From contig JAISSL010000192.1 in the NCBI GenBank assembly GCA_031273145.1, forward strand, positions 1 to 5,241: a stretch of DNA of 5,241 nt, in the 5' to 3' direction. Of this stretch, positions 1-5,241 are shown in pieces. The stretch's first letter is position 1, and each line of letters starts with the position of its first letter. Source of the stretch: Zoogloeaceae bacterium (lineage in GTDB: Bacteria; Pseudomonadota; Gammaproteobacteria; Burkholderiales; Rhodocyclaceae). Position numbers and translations under genes: made by a program. Under the pieces are notes generated by a model, which saw only the letters and a list, made by a program, of their open reading frames with translations, was not told where the DNA came from and ran no database searches.

Positions 1-113
1 ATTTCGATTTTTCCAAAATCAATGACCAGGGGTTCGCATCCGTGCATAAAGTGGCGACCAGAGGGAATATCCCTATTTACAGCCCATTTTGTCAGGGGGT
101 CCGTCTTTTCCAT
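1..113 (-). CDS. Unrecognised ORF, 5' part only (runs off left edge)
   Basis: This reading frame opens with ATG at 113 and stays open for 37 codons to the window edge, so only the N-terminus is visible. It starts MEKTDPLTKWAVNRDIPSG and continues with a His/Cys-containing stretch (HFMHGCEP) and then LVIDFGKIE. A good Shine-Dalgarno sequence, AAAGGA (minus strand, 126-121), sits 7 nt before the ATG, which supports this start. It lies 50 bp after the guaA stop on the same strand, so it could be the last cistron of the guaB operon or the start of a new unit. There is no signal peptide or membrane segment in the visible part. I do not recognise the family. The ribosome binding site and open frame make it likely to be real, but a fragment this short could be open by chance. 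Confidence 0.5.
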   Translation of the reverse strand, partial: MEKTDPLTKWAVNRDIPSGRHFMHGCEPLVIDFGKIE

Positions 114-163
114 GCAAGGTTCCTTTTTCAGATAGTCGGGGGCGCGGGTCAGGGAATGATCCT

Positions 164-1795
164 TTATTCCCACTCGATCGTTGCGGGCGGTTTGCCGGAG
201 ATGTCGTAGACCACCCGGTTAAAGCCGCGCACTTCGTTGATGATGCGATTGGAAACGCGCCCCAGCAGTTCGTAAGGGAGGTGCGCCCAGTGCGCGGTCA
301 TGAAATCGGAGGTGACGACGGCGCGAAGCGCCACCACATGTTCATAGGTACGCCCATCGCCCATGACGCCAACGCTCTTCACCGGCAAAAAGACCGCAAA
401 CGCCTGACTGGTCAGCTCATACCAGCTTTTGCCGACATCCGTTGTTTCACACAGTCCGGCGGCGGCATCCGCCGAGGTTGCCTTCGTAGCGCGCAGTTCG
501 TCAATGAAAATGGCGTCGGCGCGTTGCAGAAGTTCGGCGTATTCGCGCTTCACTTCGCCCAGAATCCGCACGCCCAGGCCGGGGCCGGGGAAGGGATGGC
601 GGTAGACCATCTCGCGCGGCAAACCAAGCGCTACGCCGAGTTCGCGCACCTCATCCTTGAACAGTTCTTGCAAGGGTTCCAGAAGTTTGAGGTGCAATTC
701 CACCGGCAGCCCGCCGACGTTGTGGTGGCTTTTGATCGTATGCGCGCCCTTTTTGTGCTTGCCGGCGGATTCGATCACGTCCGGGTAGATGGTGCCCTGC
801 GCCAGCCATTTTGCGGCGGGTAGCTTTTTCGCTTCGCGTTGAAAGACCTCAACAAACTCCTTGCCGATGATTTTTCGTTTTCGTTCCGGGTCGTCAATGC
901 CCGCGAGCTTGCTCATGAATGTGTCAATGGCGTCCACGCGAATGACCTTGACGCCCAGATGACGGGCGAACATCTCCATCACCATATCGCCTTCGTTCAG
1001 GCGCAAAAGGCCGTGGTCGACGAACACGCAAGTCAGTTGCTCGCCGATGGCGCGATGAATCAGCGCGGCGGCAACCGAGGAATCCACCCCACCGGAAAGT
1101 CCCAAAATTACTTCTTCGCGCCCCACCGCCTGCCGGATGGCGGCGACGGCTTCCTCGATATAATCGCCCATTGCCCAATCCGTGCCGCAACCGCAAATCT
1201 GGTGCACGAAGCGTTCCAGAATGGCGCGTCCCTGCAAGGTGTGGGTCACTTCCGGGTGAAACTGAAGGCCATAAAAACGCCGCGTCTCATCCGCCATGCC
1301 CGCAATAGGGCAGGCCGGGGTAGAGGCCATGCGAACGAATCCGGGCGGCAATTCCATGACGGAATCGCCGTGGCTCATCCAGACCTTGAGCTGGTTGGCA
1401 TTCCCGGCATCCGCGAAATCGGAGAGACCGGAAAAGATGGCCGTCTCGCCATGCGTTTCGACTTCCGCATAGCCGAATTCCCGCGCCTTGCCTGCGGCTT
1501 CCGCGCTCATGACCTTACCGCCCAGTTGCTCGGCCATCGTCTGCATCCCATAGCAGATGCCCAATACCGGCACGTCAAGCTCGAACACCGCCTTGGGGGC
1601 GCGGGGCGTATCGCCCTCGGTGACGGAACTGGGGCCGCCGGAAAGAATGATGCCCTTCGCGCCGTACTGCCGAATAAAATCGTCGGAAACGTCGTAGGGA
1701 TGAATTTCGCAAAAGACTTTCGCCTCGCGCACGCGCCGCGCGATCAGTTGCGTGACTTGGGAACCGAAGTCGAGAATGAGGATTTTCTGGTGCAT
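164..1795 (-). CDS. guaA: GMP synthase (glutamine-hydrolysing)
   Basis: GuaA makes GMP in the cytoplasm from XMP, ATP and glutamine, the last step of guanine nucleotide synthesis. The 543-residue product has the full architecture. An N-terminal class I glutamine amidotransferase domain (about 1-200) has the nucleophile C81 in GICYGMQ and the triad partners H180 and E182 in FHPE. The ATP pyrophosphatase domain carries the P-loop LSGGVDSS (233-240). The C-terminal dimerisation domain ends in the canonical KPPATIEWE. It is longer than the 525-residue E. coli enzyme, mainly through an Ala/Thr-rich loop at about 435-457, after DELR and before YELTSQAF. The start at [13 protein letters not shown] fits the family. 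No clear Shine-Dalgarno is visible; the preceding NHL gene stops 8 bp upstream, so translational coupling is plausible. All key residues are present, so the enzyme should be active. Confidence 0.98.
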   Translation of the reverse strand: MHQKILILDFGSQVTQLIARRVREAKVFCEIHPYDVSDDFIRQYGAKGIILSGGPSSVTEGDTPRAPKAVFELDVPVLGICYGMQTMAEQLGGKVMSAEAAGKAREFGYAEVETHGETAIFSGLSDFADAGNANQLKVWMSHGDSVMELPPGFVRMASTPACPIAGMADETRRFYGLQFHPEVTHTLQGRAILERFVHQICGCGTDWAMGDYIEEAVAAIRQAVGREEVILGLSGGVDSSVAAALIHRAIGEQLTCVFVDHGLLRLNEGDMVMEMFARHLGVKVIRVDAIDTFMSKLAGIDDPERKRKIIGKEFVEVFQREAKKLPAAKWLAQGTIYPDVIESAGKHKKGAHTIKSHHNVGGLPVELHLKLLEPLQELFKDEVRELGVALGLPREMVYRHPFPGPGLGVRILGEVKREYAELLQRADAIFIDELRATKATSADAAAGLCETTDVGKSWYELTSQAFAVFLPVKSVGVMGDGRTYEHVVALRAVVTSDFMTAHWAHLPYELLGRVSNRIINEVRGFNRVVYDISGKPPATIEWE

Positions 1796-1803
1796 AGTGA
1801 AGT

Positions 1804-2427
1804 TCAGGGACGTTGAATGACGATTTTACGGATGCGGTGGTTCTCCGTATCCCCTACATAGAGATTACCCGCCGCGTCAATCACGATGCCATGAGGATGA
1901 TTAAACCGTGCTTCGCTTCCCTCTCCATCGGCAAAGCCTTTCTCTTTGCCCGCAAGGGTGCTGATTTCTCCCTTGGGCGTGAACTTGAGGATGCGGTGAT
2001 TCGCCGTATCCACTACATAGAGGTCGCCTGCCGCGTTCTTTTCGATCCTGCGTTTATTAGACCGTGCAGAGTTTTCTTCGCCATCAGCACAACATCCCTC
2101 ACTGCCCGCAAGGGTGCTAACTTCTCCCTCCGGTGTGATTATGCGGATGCGGCGGTTTCCCGTATCCGCCACTAAGAGCTTGCCCATCGCATCAATCACA
2201 ATAACGTGAGGCTGATTAAACCGGGCAGCACTCCCCTTGCCATCGGCAAAGCCTGGCTCGCCGCTGCCCGCAAGGGTGCTGACGATGACCGTTTCAGCCT
2301 GAGCAGGAAGGCTTACGCAAACCGCCAGAAACAAGGCCAGCAGTAGCGTTATCGCGGTAGATAGACGCCTGACAATCGTAGCTGCCAAAGCGCGTTTGCT
2401 GCATTGGGAAGGTTGTGGAATTTTCAT
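1804..2427 (-). CDS. Secreted NHL-repeat protein, three repeats
   Basis: The 207-residue product starts with a Sec signal peptide: a basic n-region ([11 protein letters not shown]), a hydrophobic core (about 22-40) and an AQA/E cleavage site after residue 44. The mature part is three tandem NHL-type repeats, at 49-102, 103-154 and 155-207. Each opens with STLAG, followed by an Asp-Gly segment, an ARFN-like turn and the (L)YVxDTxNHRI signature. NHL repeats form beta-propeller blades used for binding protein, RNA or sugar; the ligand here cannot be read from sequence. Complete NHL propellers usually have five or six blades, so three repeats followed at once by a stop suggests a half-propeller that oligomerises, or a shortened gene. 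The middle repeat is divergent ([20 protein letters not shown]). The ATG at 2427 lies 10 bp after the guaB stop and heads the signal peptide; in-frame sequence further upstream only overlaps guaB. The Shine-Dalgarno is weak. It lies inside the guaB-guaA operon, but a function in purine synthesis is not implied. Confidence 0.82.
   Translation of the reverse strand: MKIPQPSQCSKRALAATIVRRLSTAITLLLALFLAVCVSLPAQAETVIVSTLAGSGEPGFADGKGSAARFNQPHVIVIDAMGKLLVADTGNRRIRIITPEGEVSTLAGSEGCCADGEENSARSNKRRIEKNAAGDLYVVDTANHRILKFTPKGEISTLAGKEKGFADGEGSEARFNHPHGIVIDAAGNLYVGDTENHRIRKIVIQRP
1807..2283 (-). repeat. Three tandem NHL-coding DNA repeats (162, 156 and 159 bp)
   Basis: The NHL gene is built of three direct repeats, at 2283-2122, 2121-1966 and 1965-1807. 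The 15-mer GCCCGCAAGGGTGCT (plus strand) occurs exactly at 1948-1962, 2104-2118 and 2266-2280, with spacings of 156 and 162 bp, both multiples of three. It encodes STLAG on the minus strand. Longer matches, for example CATCGGCAAAGCCT in the first and third repeats, show similarity at DNA level, consistent with internal duplication. The middle unit is the most diverged. Confidence 0.85.
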
Positions 2428-2437
2428 GGAATCAGTG

Positions 2438-3959
<1,522 letters not shown>

Positions 3960-3973
3960 GCCGCGAATTTTCC

Positions 3974-3980
3974 GAAGAGG
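3974..3980 (+). promoter_or_regulatory. Ribosome binding site of the DUF4124 gene, decides the start
   Basis: GAAGAGG lies 7 nt before the ATG at 3988. It favours that start over the in-frame TTG at 3958, which would add ten residues (with Arg-Arg) ahead of a normal signal peptide and has no comparable site upstream. Confidence 0.7.
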
Positions 3981-3987
3981 TCACATC

Positions 3988-4467
3988 ATGCAGAAACACA
4001 GCTTGTTTGCCATTGCGCTTGTTGTCGGCGTTGCCGTCGTCTTGCCTGCCAGCGCCCAGGTCTATAAATGGAAGGATGAGCAGGGGCGCACCGTCATCTC
4101 CGATAAACCCCGCCCCGGCAGCGGAGGACATGAACAGGTCACGTCCACGCCGCAGAAAGATCATTTGCAGGAAAAGCCCACGCAGACCGTAACGCCTGAA
4201 CAATCCATAGCCGACAAGGAACTCGAATTCCGCAAGCGCCAGCAGGAACAGCGGGAAGCCGCCGCCAAGGCCGAACAGGATAGACTGGCCGCCGAACAGA
4301 AGGCGGAAAATTGCAAGCGGGCACAGAATTATCTCCAGGCGCTTGAATCAGGACAGCGCGTCAGCCAGCCGGATGCTTCCGGCGCGCTCATCCCGATGGA
4401 CGACAGCGCGCGACAACGAGCCATTGAAGAACAACGCGCCAACGTGCGAAGCCAGTGCAGCGGCTAG
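3988..4467 (+). CDS. Secreted DUF4124-domain protein with coiled-coil region
   Basis: The 159-residue product has a typical Sec signal peptide: MQKH, a hydrophobic stretch (about 5-20) and ASA/Q cleavage after residue 23. Immediately after it comes the short DUF4124 signature YKWKDEQGRTVISDKPRP (26-43), a small domain common in periplasmic proteins of beta- and gammaproteobacteria and of unknown biochemical role. A Pro/Thr/Gln-rich linker (about 44-72) follows, then a charged Glu/Lys/Gln/Ala helix (about 73-120) likely to form a coiled coil. The tail has a DDSARQRAIEEQR helix. Two cysteines, C109 and C157, could form a disulphide in the periplasm. The gene is divergent from guaB with its own strong ribosome binding site. 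Its TAG stop at 4465-4467 is formed by the left end of the inverted-repeat element; without the element it would end in TAA after the same glycine. Function is unknown. Confidence 0.88.
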   Translation: MQKHSLFAIALVVGVAVVLPASAQVYKWKDEQGRTVISDKPRPGSGGHEQVTSTPQKDHLQEKPTQTVTPEQSIADKELEFRKRQQEQREAAAKAEQDRLAAEQKAENCKRAQNYLQALESGQRVSQPDASGALIPMDDSARQRAIEEQRANVRSQCSG

Positions 4468-4475
4468 AGCGGTTT
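4465..4475 (+). repeat. Left terminal inverted repeat, contains the DUF4124 stop
   Basis: TAGAGCGGTTT matches the reverse complement of the right end at 10 of 11 positions. Its first three bases are the in-frame TAG stop of the DUF4124 gene. Confidence 0.75.
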
Positions 4476-4507
4476 TTGTTTAACTGAGTACATTTTTGCC
4501 CTCTCCC

Positions 4508-4520
4508 GCCCCTTCGGGGC
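4508..4520 (+). repeat. Small GC hairpin inside the element
   Basis: GCCCCTTCGGGGC is a perfect 5-bp stem with a TTC loop. It follows an unpaired CCCTCTCC copy (4499-4506) and directly precedes the next CCCTCTCCC hairpin. It has no T-tract. Confidence 0.6.
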
Positions 4521-4521
4521 A

Positions 4522-4545
4522 CCCTCTCCCACAAGTGGGAGAGGG
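4522..4545. repeat. CCCTCTCCCAC hairpin, possible transcription terminator
   Basis: CCCTCTCCCAC (4522-4532) and GTGGGAGAGGG (4535-4545) form a perfect 11-bp inverted repeat around AA, in practice a 10-bp stem with a CAAG loop. On the plus strand GATTTTC follows, a short T-run that could allow intrinsic termination of the DUF4124 transcript. The symmetrical stem would also form in RNA from rlmE, but no T-tract follows on that side. Confidence 0.7.
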
Positions 4546-4576
4546 GATTTTCAGTGCCGTCCGCGCAGCATATCTC

Positions 4577-4600
4577 CCCTCTCCCGCTTGCGGGAGAGGG
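4577..4600. repeat. CCCTCTCCCGC hairpin, second copy, possible terminator
   Basis: CCCTCTCCCGC (4577-4587) and GCGGGAGAGGG (4590-4600) form a perfect 11-bp inverted repeat around TT. It is the same unit as 4522-4545 with AC/GT changed to GC/GC, a compensated change that keeps the stem. TTATTGTTT follows on the plus strand, a broken T-tract. From memory, CCCTCTCCC/GGGAGAGGG hairpins of this type recur between genes in many proteobacterial genomes. Confidence 0.7.
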
Positions 4601-4621
4601 TTATTGTTTGCACATGAATCG

Positions 4622-4632
4622 AAACTGCTCTA
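4622..4632 (-). repeat. Right terminal inverted repeat, contains the rlmE stop
   Basis: Read on the minus strand this is TAGAGCAGTTT, matching the left end at 10 of 11 positions. Its outermost TAG is the rlmE stop codon (4632-4630). Confidence 0.75.
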
Positions 4633-5241
4633 ATCGTCCGGGCGCAGACTGCGTCCCAGCAGATAAAGTTCCGCGCTGCGATCTCTGGATGCCTTGGGTT
4701 TTCGGGTTGCCACGCTCATAAAAATCTCCCGCATGGCCGTAAGAAACGCCGGGTATCCCGCGCCCTGAAAAACCTTGACGAGAAAAATCCCGTCGGGCAC
4801 CAGCCAGTGCCTTGCAAAATCAAGCGCCAGTTCTGCCAGATTCATCCCCCGCGCCTGATCCGTCGCCGCAATGCCGGAAAGATTGGGCGCCATGTCGGAG
4901 AGGATAATTTTTATCCGCCGTCCTTCTAGCGCCGCCTCCAGCCGTTTCAGCGTTGCATCCTCGCAAAAATCGCCCTGAATGAATGTGACCTGATTGATAC
5001 CCTGCATTTCCAGCACATCCAGCGCGAATACCCGCCCCTGTTCTCCCACCTTTTTTGCGGCGACCTGCGACCAGCCGCCGGGCGTTGCGCCCAAATCCAC
5101 TACGGTATCGCCGGCATGAAATAGATGATCCTTATCGTCCATTTCGAGTAGCTTGAAGGCCGCCCTTGAGCGCCAGCCTTCCTTTTTTGCCTGCCGCACG
5201 TAAGGGTCGGTCACATGCTCATGTATCCATGCCCGGCTGCT
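4630..5241 (-). CDS. rlmE: 23S rRNA (uridine-2'-O)-methyltransferase, 5' end off window
   Basis: RlmE (FtsJ/RrmJ) uses S-adenosylmethionine to 2'-O-methylate U2552 (E. coli numbering) in the A-loop of 23S rRNA during late 50S assembly. The visible 203 residues start SSRAWIHEHVTDPYV and remain open to the right edge. The GTG at 5214 is an internal valine codon, not the start. The SAM-binding motif VVDLGATPGGWSQ is at 47-59. The catalytic K-D-K-E tetrad is complete at K30, D116 (SDMAPN), K156 (VKVFQG) and E191 (SAELYLL). All four are offset by exactly 8 from E. coli K38, D124, K164 and E199, so about eight N-terminal residues are missing from the window. The C-terminus RSLRPDD is a few residues longer than in E. 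coli. The stop TAG is supplied by the end of the inverted-repeat element. It converges on the DUF4124 gene; the ftsH gene that follows rlmE in many proteobacteria is absent here. Confidence 0.96.
   Translation of the reverse strand, partial: SSRAWIHEHVTDPYVRQAKKEGWRSRAAFKLLEMDDKDHLFHAGDTVVDLGATPGGWSQVAAKKVGEQGRVFALDVLEMQGINQVTFIQGDFCEDATLKRLEAALEGRRIKIILSDMAPNLSGIAATDQARGMNLAELALDFARHWLVPDGIFLVKVFQGAGYPAFLTAMREIFMSVATRKPKASRDRSAELYLLGRSLRPDD

Larger units (their letters stand above)
4465..4632. mobile_element. MITE-like non-coding element inserted at TA between convergent genes
   Basis: This 168-bp segment, including the flanking TA copies, is bounded by 11-bp inverted ends: TAGAGCGGTTT at 4465-4475 and AAACTGCTCTA at 4622-4632, with one mismatch. 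The next 21-23 bp on each side lead to CCCTCTCCCGC on the left (4499) and its complement on the right (ending 4600), so the element is roughly palindromic overall. It has no coding frame of note. TA on both sides fits the 2-bp target duplication made by IS630/Tc1-type transposases and some IS5-group elements; the parent family is inferred, not shown. Deleting 4467-4632 leaves GGCTAATC, which gives both neighbours sensible stops at the same residue. It could alternatively be a resident intergenic repeat that never moved, but the empty-site reconstruction argues for insertion. Confidence 0.7.

Noticed and set aside
152..171. GGGAAT/ATTCCC inverted repeat across the guaA stop codon, considered as a terminator
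   Set aside because: Only 6 bp with an 8-nt loop, AT-containing stem and no T-tract afterwards; too weak to call.
839..1816. Long plus-strand frame of 325 codons opposite guaA, and a similar 244-codon frame at 89-823
   Set aside because: Both lie antisense to a fully conserved guaA, have no recognisable domain, and reflect open frames created by the codon bias of the GC-rich gene.
4465..4632. CRISPR or riboswitch explanation for the repeated CCCTCTCCC units
   Set aside because: Units are inverted hairpins with unequal spacing, no uniform spacers, and they lie between convergent gene ends rather than in a leader.
5212..5214. GTG at 5214 as the start of rlmE
   Set aside because: The frame continues upstream with SSRAWIHEH, which aligns with the conserved N-terminus of RlmE, so the gene is cut by the window edge.

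Overview
The window looks like chromosomal DNA of a Gram-negative proteobacterium, most likely a betaproteobacterium. This is inferred from three things: the GMP synthetase has the extra loop before its C-terminal dimerisation region that I associate with betaproteobacterial GuaA, there is a periplasmic DUF4124 protein beside guaB, and RlmE has a beta/gamma-type rather than alpha-type sequence. No species can be named from the sequence alone. There is no tRNA, rRNA, CRISPR array or transposase gene.

Layout. A minus-strand block reads right to left: guaB (3901-2438), a small secreted NHL-repeat gene (2427-1804), guaA (1795-164), then the first 37 codons of an unrecognised ORF (113-1) that runs off the left edge. 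Spacing is 10 bp, 8 bp and 50 bp, so this is probably one operon led by a promoter at about 3930. GuaB (IMP to XMP) and GuaA (XMP to GMP) are the two dedicated steps of GMP synthesis; the NHL gene wedged between them has no obvious link to that pathway. Divergent from guaB on the plus strand is a secreted DUF4124 protein with a coiled-coil region (3988-4467). Convergent with it is the 23S rRNA methyltransferase gene rlmE (5241-4630), which lacks about its first eight codons because it crosses the right edge.

The most interesting region is the 168 bp between these convergent genes (4465-4632). It is a near-symmetrical, non-coding, MITE-like element with 11-bp terminal inverted repeats, flanked by TA on both sides, and it contains strong GC-rich hairpins built from CCCTCTCCC/GGGAGAGGG. 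The TAG stop codons of both neighbouring genes are formed by the element's ends. Removing the element and one TA recreates a plausible ancestral site, GGCTAATC, in which both genes end at the same amino acid with overlapping stop codons (TAA on plus, TAG on minus). The insertion therefore looks neutral for both proteins and may now serve as a hairpin-rich divider between two converging transcripts.
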